Below are positions 21,361-30,795 of a DNA stretch of 64,000 nt, in pieces (positions within the stretch are counted from its first letter, which is position 1; every line of letters starts with the position of its first letter). The notes beneath the pieces are model-generated. The model was not told where the DNA came from, did no database searches, and was given only the letters and a program-made list of their open reading frames with translations. Made by a program: the position numbers and the translations under genes. Origin of the DNA: Gari tellinella (Eukaryota; Mollusca; Bivalvia; Cardiida; Psammobiidae); contig OV277871.1 of NCBI GenBank assembly GCA_922989275.2, forward strand, positions 3,968,001-4,032,000, in the 5' to 3' direction.

Positions 21361-21660
21361 TAGAAAAAAGACCACACTATCTGTAAGGCAATTACATTTG
21401 TGTGTATGTCTAAGTAATAGCATAGATGATACATTCTTTAACTAGAGTGTTCAGAAGCATTTTCTATATTTCTCCTTCGGACCCACAGGGACCCGACACG
21501 GTAGATTTTCAAAATATCTGTGATAAAATGTATATAGAGAGACATGGGGTACAACTGATTTTCAGTTCATTCTCGCCCTACCTCAACAAAACTCGCCACA
21601 TCGTGAATAATAATTGATGAAACAACCTTTGTCTGTAAAGCAGATACAGTGAGAGACAAT

Positions 21661-21833
<173 letters not shown>

Positions 21834-21925
21834 GGTCAAATAAACACTACTTAAAGGAACGTAACGTAAAACCCAACATAAACTGGTCACAACAATGTAG
21901 ATTGTTCTCTTGCTCTGGATTGTCC

Positions 21926-22057
21926 ATTTATAGTAATTTAATCCATTAACTCAGAGCAATAGATTCATACCTTGGATATTTCGGCTTTGTCGCAAAGCCT
22001 TCATCAACACACTGAGAAGTAGTCAGTGAGTATCACGTGACTTTGAGTCGTCACGTG
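21926..22057 (-). repeat. Left inverted copy of the Penelope-like terminal repeat
   Basis: Reverse complement of 23300-23431 over its whole length. It breaks at CACGTG, after which RT coding sequence begins. Confidence 0.92.
21950..22016 (-). ncRNA. Hammerhead-ribozyme-like motif, minus strand
   Basis: Minus-strand copy of the motif described at 23341-23406. Because the repeats are inverted, the two motifs are on opposite strands. Confidence 0.5.
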
Positions 22058-23334
22058 TTGACTTTGTAAAGAAAATCAGTGATCTCGAGGTGCCACCTAC
22101 AAACAAACTTGTGTCATACGATGTATCAGCCCTATTTACAAGCATCCCGGTGAAGCAAGCCATGAGAGTGATCAGAAACAGATTGGAACAAGACAGCGAT
22201 TTGAACCAGAGGACTATGCTCACAGTAAGCAGTGTCTGTGACCTCCTGGAAATGGCACTAAACAGCACTTACTTCATCTATAAAGGTCAATATTTCCAAC
22301 AGAAACAAGGGGCGGCGATGGGGTCTCCAGTCTCTCCTATAGTAGCCAACCTCTACATGGAGCATTTTGAGAAGGAAGCACTTGACACAGCAAGGAACCC
22401 ACCCTCTCTATGGTTTAGATATGTGGATGACACGATGACAAAACTCCATGAGTATGATATTGATGAGTTTTCAGACCACTTGAATTCCATAGATGACCAT
22501 ATTAAGTTCACCTCGGAAAGGGAAGAGGAGGGTCAACTTCCTTTTTTGGACACATGTGTGCATATCAAAGACGATGGGTCCACCAAGGTCACAGTATACA
22601 GGAAACCTACCCACACAGACCAATATCTGAATTTTGATTCAAACCATCATCTTGAACACAAAAGATCTGTGGTGAGGACCTTGTTTCACCGGGCAGAGAA
22701 ACTGGTGACCGAAGACTCAGACAAAACAAAGGAGAAAGACCATGTCAAAGGTGCACTTAGGGCAAACGGCTATCCAGAATGGATGTTTTCAATCCCAAAT
22801 AAACACAACAAAAATGAAAAAAGAACACACCAGCAATCTAACCAACGAAGACCAAATGTTGGCATCCCATACATCCGGGGAACTTCAGAAACACTTAATA
22901 GAATTTTCAAAAAGCATGGTGTGAACATGTACCACAAGCCAATCAATTCTATCCGCTCACAAGTCACACATGTGAAAGACAAGACAGAAATGCTAAAGAA
23001 ATGCGGAGTGGTTTACTATGTTAAGTGTGAAAACTGTAAAAATGATTATGTTGGTGAGACAGGAAGACCCCTTGAAACAAGACTGAAAGAGCATGCGTCT
23101 CGAGCCAACTCAGCACTCCACGAACATTGTGAAAACACTGGACACCACATAGATCCTCTGAAAACTAAAGTTCTATCGTCAGAAGACATGCACATAAAGC
23201 GCAGAGTGAAAGAAGCCATTCTCATAAAGCAGCGGCGACCATCTCTCAACAGAGACGAGGGGTTGGAGTTGCCGGCAGTTTACAGCCCTCTCCTGGTATC
23301 ACGTGACGACTCAAAGTCACGTGATACTCACTGA
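22030..23334 (+). CDS. Penelope-like reverse transcriptase with GIY-YIG endonuclease (5'-truncated)
   Basis: Open from 22030 (after TGA 22027-22029) to the stop at 23332-23334. There is no natural start, and a GTG at 22090 is only the first possible initiator. RT motifs are VSYDVSALFTSIP (motif A), GAAMGSPVSPIVANLYME (motif B) and RYVDDTM with the catalytic Asp113-Asp114 counted from 22090, then LPFLDT and VYRKPTHTDQYL, which are typical of Penelope-like elements. The C-terminal nuclease has CGVVYYVKC (about 305-313) and NDYVGETGR (about 318-326) followed by RLKEH, the GIY-YIG pattern. Together they would nick DNA and prime reverse transcription. The reading frame ends inside the right inverted repeat. 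The N-terminal part of RT is absent, so the protein is unlikely to work. Confidence 0.93.
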   Translation, partial: VSRDFESSRVDFVKKISDLEVPPTNKLVSYDVSALFTSIPVKQAMRVIRNRLEQDSDLNQRTMLTVSSVCDLLEMALNSTYFIYKGQYFQQKQGAAMGSPVSPIVANLYMEHFEKEALDTARNPPSLWFRYVDDTMTKLHEYDIDEFSDHLNSIDDHIKFTSEREEEGQLPFLDTCVHIKDDGSTKVTVYRKPTHTDQYLNFDSNHHLEHKRSVVRTLFHRAEKLVTEDSDKTKEKDHVKGALRANGYPEWMFSIPNKHNKNEKRTHQQSNQRRPNVGIPYIRGTSETLNRIFKKHGVNMYHKPINSIRSQVTHVKDKTEMLKKCGVVYYVKCENCKNDYVGETGRPLETRLKEHASRANSALHEHCENTGHHIDPLKTKVLSSEDMHIKRRVKEAILIKQRRPSLNRDEGLELPAVYSPLLVSRDDSKSRDTH

Positions 23335-23431
23335 CTACTTCTCAGTGTGTTGATGAAGGCTTTGCGACAAAGCCGAAATATCCAAGGTATGAATCTATTG
23401 CTCTGAGTTAATGGATTAAATTACTATAAAT
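23300..23431 (+). repeat. Right copy of the Penelope-like terminal repeat
   Basis: Starts CACGTGACGACTC and ends ATTACTATAAAT. It contains the end of the ORF, an internal CACGTGA inverted pair and the hammerhead-like motif. Confidence 0.92.
23341..23406 (+). ncRNA. Hammerhead-ribozyme-like motif, plus strand
   Basis: Shows UUGAUGA, then a perfect stem II (GGCUUUG/CAAAGCC), then GAAA, then a short stem III-like UAUCCAAGGUA, with flanking CUCAG (23341) and CUGAG (23402) able to pair as outer stem I. Penelope-like elements are known to carry hammerhead ribozymes in their terminal repeats. The first core base is U where C is usual, and inner stem I is weak, so activity is uncertain. Confidence 0.55.
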
Positions 23432-23442
23432 AAACTGGTCAC

Positions 23443-24150
23443 TTTTCAAAGTGGAATGGTGCACATGTATGGTGCAGCTTAGCGAGGTTTAAAGGGCACC
23501 CTTCCCCCCAAAAAAACCAACAAAAATCCAACAAAAAGAAACAAACAAACAATGACAAGAAAATAGGGTATATAGTCAAACTAAACAAATACCTTATTCA
23601 AAGCGCGTCTCAAGGCCGGTATCCGTACATACAGGTCAAGAACCAGAAGAGGTCACTGACGTACTGTTCATGACACAGAATACTTATTGGGCAAATACAT
23701 ACCCTACCCTATTTACTCCTTAACCCGAGCGAACCCAATACCCACTGGTAATATCATATATAGTTCGTTATCCATCACTTGTCTTAACCTTTCTCCTCAT
23801 ATAAGCAGATACTGTCGTATTTTGAAAACATTGTAGATCCAGATCAGACAGCTCACGAAGGAGCTGTCTGATCAGGACCTGCACTGTTTTCTGATATGAA
23901 TCTGCACTTTTTCGTAGGTATTTTTTCTCCTTATTTTGCCAATATCATAGGACGCCGGGTTATCGGGTGTCTGATCTGGCTCATCACCATTTGTAAGCAA
24001 ATGGACATCATCGTTTAAGCCACTTTATGTCATATTTTTAAGCTGTAAACTTTTGAAGGGAAGCGAAGATAGCTCATTATTGAGTTGCTGAGTAGTGCCT
24101 AAGATAGTCCATAAAATGGTATTTGGGGTCTCGTAATAAGATAAAAATTA
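23443..24150. other. Non-coding with core-3 palindrome
   Basis: At about 23836-23890 lies a palindrome GATCCAGATCAGACAGCTCA ... GAGCTGTCTGATC followed by GCACTGTTTT, a relative of the units in the 2.7-4.3 kb array. A degenerate core 1 (GGACGCCGGGTTATCGGG) sits at about 23950. No gene seen. Confidence 0.55.
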
Positions 24151-24413
24151 TTAACCCTTTATCCACATAGACTGCTTCTCGTTTTGAAAACAGGCGACCA
24201 CTTGAAGTAGGTTGAAAGTAAAGCAGAATTCACCTATGCATTCTGCTTTACTTCTAGTCTTTTTCAAGCAACCATCTGCTAGAGTATATAGGACACAATA
24301 TTTCTTATGTTGCACATTCATTATGTATAAAATGGAACTATTTTCTTTAATAAAGAAATAAATTAAAGGCGTAAGAAGGCGAAAGAAGGCGTATTTATGG
24401 GGTGATGGGCTAA
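24151..24413. mobile_element. MITE family C ends with core-2 palindrome (worn)
   Basis: Left end TTAACCCTTTATCCACATAG; centre GAAAGTAAAGCAGAATTCAC with its complement. The right end is degenerate (GATGGGCTAATC). Same layout as 38020-38272 and 51558-51809. Confidence 0.75.
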
Positions 24414-25731
24414 TCAATGTTACATTTGTCTACGATACTGTCCATGCATCTTCTTAACATACGGATGGTTGAACAACATAGGGTTTTAAATTACTTATGT
24501 GAAGGTCGAACCATTCATGCAAAACTGCAAAAATACACAAGTCAAAACTATCAATACACCGTAAAGTCTACATACAGGGATGTCACTAAAAAAAGAAACA
24601 CATTGGTCTATTAAGACATAAAATACATGTACTGCTTAATGCAGGGCCAAAGATAATTAAGCTATTCAGAAAGTGTGTCAAGGTCTCACCTTTAAGATGG
24701 CTGAATACAATCACGATTAACAATTAATTAACATTAATGCACATATCGTCTACAAAGGTAGACATTAGCAAACCGTGTAGATCTAGATATATTAGATATA
24801 TAAGGCAAACATTATTTTTTAATTGGGCACCATGATCAGCTTTTAATCAGTTAAGTTTAAAACTAAAACAAAATTAATTGTTGGTTGATGTTGTATTCAG
24901 CCATCAACTAGGAGAAGAACTTAATAAGCCAGCATTGCTGTCATTTTCATCCTTCTGACTTTAAAAGAATTTTACATTTTAAATAAAATATGTTTAAACT
25001 AACCAGTTACAGTAGATAATATGATTAACATGCCCATTACGGTAATTATGAATATGCCTAAAAAATTACCTGAAAGGACCAGTACATGAAGCTTCGGATG
25101 TAGTTCAATAATCATACGTCTTCAAACAGGTATATGATGCACTGTATGATCAGGGATAACTACCTTTATAATGTCTCTTCAGTCAAAATATCCCAAATCT
25201 CAATTTGAAAAATCCAGACGACAGTTAAACTCACTGACCCGTGGAACATCAAATAACTCTAGTTGCCAATTAACTCTAATCCAATATTTACCAAAAAATA
25301 TTGAAGATTGGTTTTACAATACATGTATATTGCAAAATGACATACAGTCTAGATCCAGATCAGAGGAACAGGGACCTTCTGATCTGGGAATGCACTGTTT
25401 GCATTGTATAAGTATACCCTTCAAAAAGGCAACTAGGATTTCATTAATTAATGAAATATGGCGGTTAATTGGTTAACCCATTGATCCCTAGCAACGAGTA
25501 CATGCGTCATTTACAAACAGTGTGCCTTTGAAGAGCACATTTGTCCTTCGTAAACCTTGAAAACACAGATCAGAGAGCTCCTATATGAGCCCCCTGATCA
25601 GGATCTGTACTGTTTGTAAAATCAACCCTAAAATGGTCTAGACTTAATTTAAAACTGGAATAGTCCGTTCAGTGTTTCAAGGTTGAATGATTTAAAATCA
25701 ATATTTGAACGTACAGGCACACTTAAACATA
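24414..25731. other. Non-coding stretch with two small palindromes
   Basis: Small core-3 palindromes at about 25350-25400 (GATCCAGATCAGAGGAACAG ... CTTCTGATCTGG) and 25565-25617 (CAGATCAGAGAGCTCC ... CCCCTGATCAGGATCTG). Otherwise AT-rich, unique sequence without recognisable exons. Confidence 0.5.
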
Positions 25732-25966
25732 TACAGTGAAGAAGACGGTAGTATTTCCCAATAAAAGCGTTTATGCTAAAATTATTATTTTCATTGCAAA
25801 CAGTTTGGAGCCAGATCAGATGCCGGGTAACCCGGCGTCTGATCAAGCTTCAAACTGTTTGCCACGCAGACTAAAATTAAATAATAAGAGTTTTCATAAA
25901 GTTTGTTTTCTATACATGTGTTTTATATCAATGCGTTTGCGTTTCGTTTAAACGGGAAAGAATATA
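25732..25966. mobile_element. MITE family A with core-1 palindrome (right end worn)
   Basis: Left end TACAGTGAAGAAGACG then TTCCCAATAAAAGCG; core GAGCCAGATCAGATGCCGGG TAA CCC with partner arm ending CAAGCTTCAAACTGTTTG. The right half GCGTTTGCGTTTCG, AAACGGGAAAGAAT is present but the last bases are lost. Confidence 0.85.
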
Positions 25967-25972
25967 CACATT

Positions 25973-26130
25973 ACCAGTTGACAGTGCGATACAGAGTGAT
26001 GTATTTAGCTCGAGACGTTTTTGGCGGAAATAGCCGATCTGACGAGCGCCTTGGCGCGAGTCCGATCGGTTGTTTCCGCCAAAAACGCCGAGAGCTAAAT
26101 GTAACACTCTGTAGCGCACTGCCAACTGGT
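25973..26130. repeat. 158-bp foldback palindrome
   Basis: Arms ACCAGTTG(A/G)CAGTGCG, ACAGAGTG, TTTAGCTC and GTTTTTGGCGGAAA pair with the right side. The centre is TCTGACGAGCGCC/GGCGCGAGTCCGAT. Mismatches are few and scattered. Confidence 0.85.
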
Positions 26131-26438
26131 GATGTGTTTATTATATGCCTTGAATACACTCCAGAAACAATTAAACAGTTGTTTAAATCATTTTATATGC
26201 AAAATTTATCAGCTATTTGAAGCAGAAAAAGATTTTTTGCATGCCCGACAGAATAACGCGGCACTTATACATTTACGCAAATGACGTCACGCTAAATCGA
26301 AAGCGACGTCAGAGTAAAATACAAAGTGGCTGATACAAGGTGGCTGATACAAACTCTTGCATTTTACTCTGCAGATACACGCGGAAACGCTCGATATCAT
26401 ATGAAGGCATATAATAAAACGTCTTCTCTACTGTATAC

Positions 26439-26496
26439 AGCACAGGTACTTGACACATAAAGCTAGATCTAAATCTATGTGTCAAGTACCTGTGCT
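26439..26496. repeat. 58-bp palindrome AGCACAGGTACTTGACACAT...
   Basis: Two arms of AGCACAGGTACTTGACACAT around AGATCTAAATCT. The arm is the reverse complement of the motif that ends each tandem unit at 8.87-9.24 kb, so the two repeats share an origin. Confidence 0.85.
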
Positions 26497-27297
26497 TTTA
26501 CCCATTCCTCCTCTCATATCAACAGAGGACGTATCTACTATGATGATTAACTGAATGTGTCAAATACATATAGCAGCTTAAAGCAAGATGAACGTAAATA
26601 AGAATGTTCTAAAAAGCAATCACTTACCTTTACTTATTTTCCCCTGAAAATTCACATAGATCATTCCAATTTCCAATAAAATCTAGTCTATTTTTACTAC
26701 GTACATGGGCATTGTATTTAGGATTAGTTTGTTGTTGTTTTTTCGAAAAATGACAAACAAACAGATAAACCCCAATAACTATGCCCTAACCACGTCGTGC
26801 AGGGGGCGTGGAAATCATCTAATTTTATTTGAAGATATATGAAGTCGAAATTGCTATTATGGAGACCACTATTAAAGACAAGTTGGTCATAAGTTTAGAA
26901 CAATCTCCATAACTAATATATCTAAGCATAGGTATATTTCATTAAATGGCCCTCATTGCTAATTCTGAAATAATTGTTTGACATACTGACCACATTTTGA
27001 AAATCATTTTTGGGTATAATATGTATATGAAAAGTTCTAATTTTAGAACAGTAGCAGGCGACAATAGGGTGCTACAGGAAACTACATGAGAACAACTTCC
27101 TGTTAATATATTTCATCGAACCCTTTGATCACTGAATATGTGTCGTCTACTTAAATTATAAAGTTATCTTCCTGAAATATTGTATTATATTTGAGAAATC
27201 ATGACATTGCAAGCAAACAGTTTGGATCATGATCAAGCGCTGCTAACAGGAATCTGATCAGTATCCAAATTGTTCGCACGTGTAAATCAAGCTATTA
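26497..27297. other. Non-coding stretch
   Basis: AT-rich and mostly unique. A degenerate core 1 lies at about 27214-27278 (GCAAACAGTTTGGATCATGA ... ATCTGATCAGTATCCAAATTG). No exon seen. Confidence 0.5.
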
Positions 27298-27515
27298 ACC
27301 CGATCATTTCACTGCTTTACCCAAAGTGTGCCAATAATAGTTATTTGCAAACAGTTTGGATCCTGATCAGACGCCGCGTAATGCGGCGTCTGATCAGGGT
27401 CCAAACTGTTTGACACTCATTTCAAGTCAAAATACCTACAATTCAAATTTGAGAAATGAAATGAGACCACAATAGTAAAATAAATTGTTTAAAATTGATG
27501 GCAAAGGAGATTAAC
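27298..27515. mobile_element. Family C-like MITE with core-1 palindrome
   Basis: Begins TTAACCCGATCATTTCACTGC and has a strong central hairpin at 27347-27417 (GGATCCTGATCAGACGCCGC, GTAATGCGGC). The right end (near GGAGATTAACGG) is worn, so the boundary is approximate. Confidence 0.65.
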
Positions 27516-28061
27516 GGTCGTTATTATACAAATTTATAACATCTCATCGAAGATGAATTAAACATGTAAAGTAGCCTTTTCCTTACTGAAGTAGATCTGG
27601 TTCAGATATATTTGGAAATGTGAATTGTTTCTATACATGCAATGTCAATTGCACCAAAATAACCTTCCTTTCGTGACAAACACCTAGATTAGATCTTGGT
27701 TTGAGATGCACTGCGTGTCAACCTCAGCTTCATACTAAGCAATATTGTCGCCTGCAACAGTTATTGTAGTTTAAACATATTTTATTCCATAAATATACAT
27801 AGAAATGGGGTTGGGCCACAAGTTCTCACAACATTAGATTCGGCCCTTCCCCTTGTGTGTAAACATTCATACAATATATACAATGGCTCTAAACATATAT
27901 AACTATTTAGTGAAAACAAATATAGTGAGTGGTAAGTACCACTAGCCCTCTGGCCAGGGTCTGCACTGTTTGTAATACTTTAAATAAATTTATGGAACCC
28001 CTCTCTCTCGAGTCAATGTAAATAAGTAATTTATCAGGAAACAGACGAGTCCATTTGAAAA
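27516..28061. other. Non-coding stretch
   Basis: Contains GGCCACAAGTTCTCACAACA TTAGATTCGGCCC at about 27815-27846, a ~35-bp word repeated at about 56768-56802. Otherwise nothing recognised. Confidence 0.45.
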
Positions 28062-28411
28062 TACAGCGCCCCCTCTCTACAACAACATCCAGTGGATGAC
28101 AAAAATTGTGTGCGTTGTTCGGAGGGAGTTGTTCAGAAATTGGCTTACATTTGCAAACAGCTTGAATCCAGATCAGACGCCGCGTCACGCGGCGCCTGAT
28201 CTGGATTCTTGTTTGTCACTCGTCATTAAGTTTTTTTTCTGTCAAAATGTCCAATATGTAACTTTGAGACAACAGGCGACAATTTTAAGCAGACGACATT
28301 GCAGCCGTGAATAGTTTTGGACACACTTGTCTTGTTTGGGGAAGAGCGTCAAGCGTCGTTGTAAGGAGGGAATCGTTGTTGGAATGGCTGTTGTAGGGAG
28401 GGCGCACTGTA
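28062..28411. mobile_element. MITE family B, complete, with core-1 palindrome
   Basis: 350 bp from TACAGCGCCCCCTCTCTACA to GTTGTAGGGAGGGCGCACTG TA. The core (about 28153-28220) is GAATCCAGATCAGACGCCGC, GTCACGCGGCGCCTGATCTG. TA at both ends is compatible with a Tc1/mariner-type insertion. Confidence 0.88.
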
Positions 28412-28508
28412 CATGTATCAGTATTGTAAGCCGGGTAAAGCCTTTTCTACCATACTAGGTTTAACCATTTTCCTCATACATAAGAGTATGCTTTACTAAA
28501 TCTCACTG

Positions 28509-28895
28509 ACAGTAAAACCTCTTTATTACAACCACTAAAACAAAGGCTAATTGGTTGTATAATAGACAGCTGGCAGCTTAAAGTAAGGTGACCAGTAAAG
28601 GAGCTTTCTGTTCTAGAGTTAACCCTTATCGTGCTAAGCGTGATTTGGCCAATACAGTGTTCCCTTCCTACAATGACCCTCTGGATAACCATTCCCTCCT
28701 TACAACAACGCTTGCTGCTGTTCGTCAAACAAGACATTTATGTCCAACCCTTCTACGGCTGCGATATCGTCTGCTTAAAATTGTCTTCTGCTGATTTTCT
28801 CAGTCACATATTGGACATCTTGACAGAAAAAAGCCCCATAATGCCGAGTGACAAACAACTTGAACCCAGATCAGGCATCGTGCTACCCGACATGA
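28509..28895. mobile_element. Mosaic of MITE families E, C and reversed B
   Basis: 28509-28617 is the left part of family E (ACAGTAAAACCTCTTTATTA). A family C end (TTAACCCTTATCGTGC) follows at 28619, then a reversed family B from about 28653 (TACAGTGTTCCCTTCCTACA) truncated inside its core (CAGATCAGGCATCGTG) near 28890. Confidence 0.7.
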
Positions 28896-28939
28896 CCAAC
28901 ACTAAAACCTGAGCAAGATACCAATGAGGCAAACATAGA

Positions 28940-29385
28940 GCGTTTACAAGGTTATTCAATGATTTGACCTAGTGACCTAGTTTTTTTTACCCATATTCAA
29001 ACTTGACCTAGATATAAATTATGCAAACATTCTGATCAAGTTGCATTAGAATCAGCAATCCAATGAGATTTGTAGCCTCTAGAGGGTTAAAAAGGTGTTT
29101 CTATTATTTGACCTAGCGACCTAGTTGTTGAATCAACATGACCCATATTCTAACTTGACCTAGATATTAATTAGGCAAACATTCTGACCATGTTGCATTA
29201 AAATCCAGTGAGATGTATAGCTTTTAGAGTGTTAAGAAGGTATTTCTATGGTTTTACCTAGCGACCTAGTTTTTGACTGGACACGACCCATGTTCAAACT
29301 TGACCTAAATATCAATGTGGGCAAATATTTTGACTACTTTTCATGAAGATCCAATGAGATTTGAAGGCTCTATAGTGATTTTTTT
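28940..29385. repeat. Three ~140-bp tandem units with GACCTAG(T/C)GACCTAG
   Basis: Copies begin near 28963, 29108 and 29250, each with TTGACCTAG..GACCTAG, ACCCATATTCAAACTTGACC, GCAAACATTCTGA and CCAATGAGATTTG. Confidence 0.85.
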
Positions 29386-30250
29386 TAGCTCACCTGAGAT
29401 AGCTCGGGGTGAGCTTTTGCAATCTTTGAATGTCCGGCGTCCGTCGTCAACAATTTTAGTGTTTACGTCGTATACTCTAGAGACCACAGTTTTTATCCAA
29501 TCTTTCTCAAAGTTACTCAGATTGTATATGACAATAAGAGTTCGGGTGAGTTCGATTATGGTTGAAATCGAACTGATAGGTCAAAAGCTATCTACCTTTG
29601 AATTGCTGAAAATGCAATATTCAACAATTTAACACTCTACAGGCCACAATTTTTATCCAATCTTTCTTACACTTGCTCAAACTGTAAATGACCATAAGAG
29701 TTCAGATGAGTTCGATTAGGGTTGAAAACGGACTGATAGGTCAAGAGTTGCCTACCTTTGAATTGCTGAAAATGTCATATTTTACAATGATAATACTCTA
29801 GAGGCCACAATTTTATCCAATATTTCTCGAACTTGCTCAGATAGTATATGACCATAAGAGTTTAGATGAGTTTGAATATGGCTGAAATCGGACCAATAGG
29901 TTAAGAGATGTCTACCTTTGAAATGCTGAAAATGCCATATTTTACAATGCCAACACTCTAGAGGCCACATTTTTATCCAATCTTTCTTAAACTTGCTCAG
30001 ATAGTATATGACCATAAGAGTTCGGATGAGTTTGATTATAGTTGTAATCGGATCAATAGGTCAAGAGTTATCTACCTTTGAATTGCTGAAAATGCCATAT
30101 TTAACAGTGTTTGCTCTCTAGAGGTCACACCTTTTATCTAATATTTCTTTAAACTTGCTCAGATTGTAAAATACTATAAGGTCATGGGTGAGTATGAAAA
30201 TGGTTGAAATCGGAATATTTGGTCAAGAGTTATCTGCCACTGTTTAAATA
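29386..30250. repeat. Five ~160-bp tandem units after an AGCTCACCTGAG start
   Basis: Starts with hairpin AGCTCACCTGAGATAGCTCG GGGTGAGCT (29390-29415) and a CCGGCGTCCGTCG block. Units then begin near 29475, 29635, 29795, 29955 and 30113 (CTCTAGAGGCCACA ... TTATCCAATCTTTCT ... CTCAGATAGTATATGACCAT). Probably another copy of the type seen at 19.5-20.9 kb with different core units. Confidence 0.8.
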
Positions 30251-30439
30251 AGAACAATGTCTCTTTGTGTCTCACTAGTTTATTGTCTTTAATGGTCAAC
30301 AATGACAACGGTCATCTGAAACGAGAACAGGAACAAGGTGTAATACGTTGAATAGTCAGTGTTCATGTTGTCATAATCCTCTATCTCCCCCAAGTCTTTT
30401 GCATGGAAATGACTGATTAGTAAACAGGTGAAACGTTGA

Positions 30440-30795
30440 AACAGTGAACATGAAACATTGCTAAGTCCTCTGGTTGTTTATATTATATGGTCCATATGCC
30501 GTACTGGTATTTATAATACAACACAACTGAATTAACTCAAATGAACGTGAAACATTGGTCAGTCCTATAAGTGTTCATATTTTAGTCCATATGCCGTGCT
30601 GGTTATATACATGTAAACAGCAAAACGCGTACCGAACATACACAAATGAACGTGAAACATTGGTCAGTCTTCATATTGTTCATATAGTCTATATGCCATT
30701 CTGATTTAAACAACAAAACTGAACATACATAAAATAACACGAAACATTTGTTAGTCCTCTAAGTGTTCATATTATAGTCCATATGCCATGCTGGT
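30440..30795. repeat. Four ~95-bp tandem units overlapping the gypsy ORF 3' end
   Basis: Units carry GAACGTGAAACATTGGTCAG, AAGTGTTCATATT and GTCCATATGCCGTGCTGG and begin near 30445, 30542, 30649 and 30737. The last unit includes the C-terminal codons and stop of the minus-strand ORF, so the array was copied from that region. Confidence 0.8.

Larger units (their letters stand above)
21878..23442 (+). mobile_element. Penelope-like element flanked by inverted 132-bp repeats and a 13-bp target-site duplication
   Basis: ATAAACTGGTCAC occurs at 21878-21890 and 23430-23442 as a direct repeat, the probable target-site duplication. Inside are an extra ~35 bp on the left (21891-21925), an inverted repeat (21926-22057 against 23300-23431, 132 bp, nearly identical) and one ORF with Penelope-type RT and a GIY-YIG nuclease. 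A short extension beside the terminal repeat and inverted ends are known in Penelope-like elements. Both repeats carry a hammerhead-like motif. The 5' part of RT is missing, so this is a 5'-truncated copy. Confidence 0.9.
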
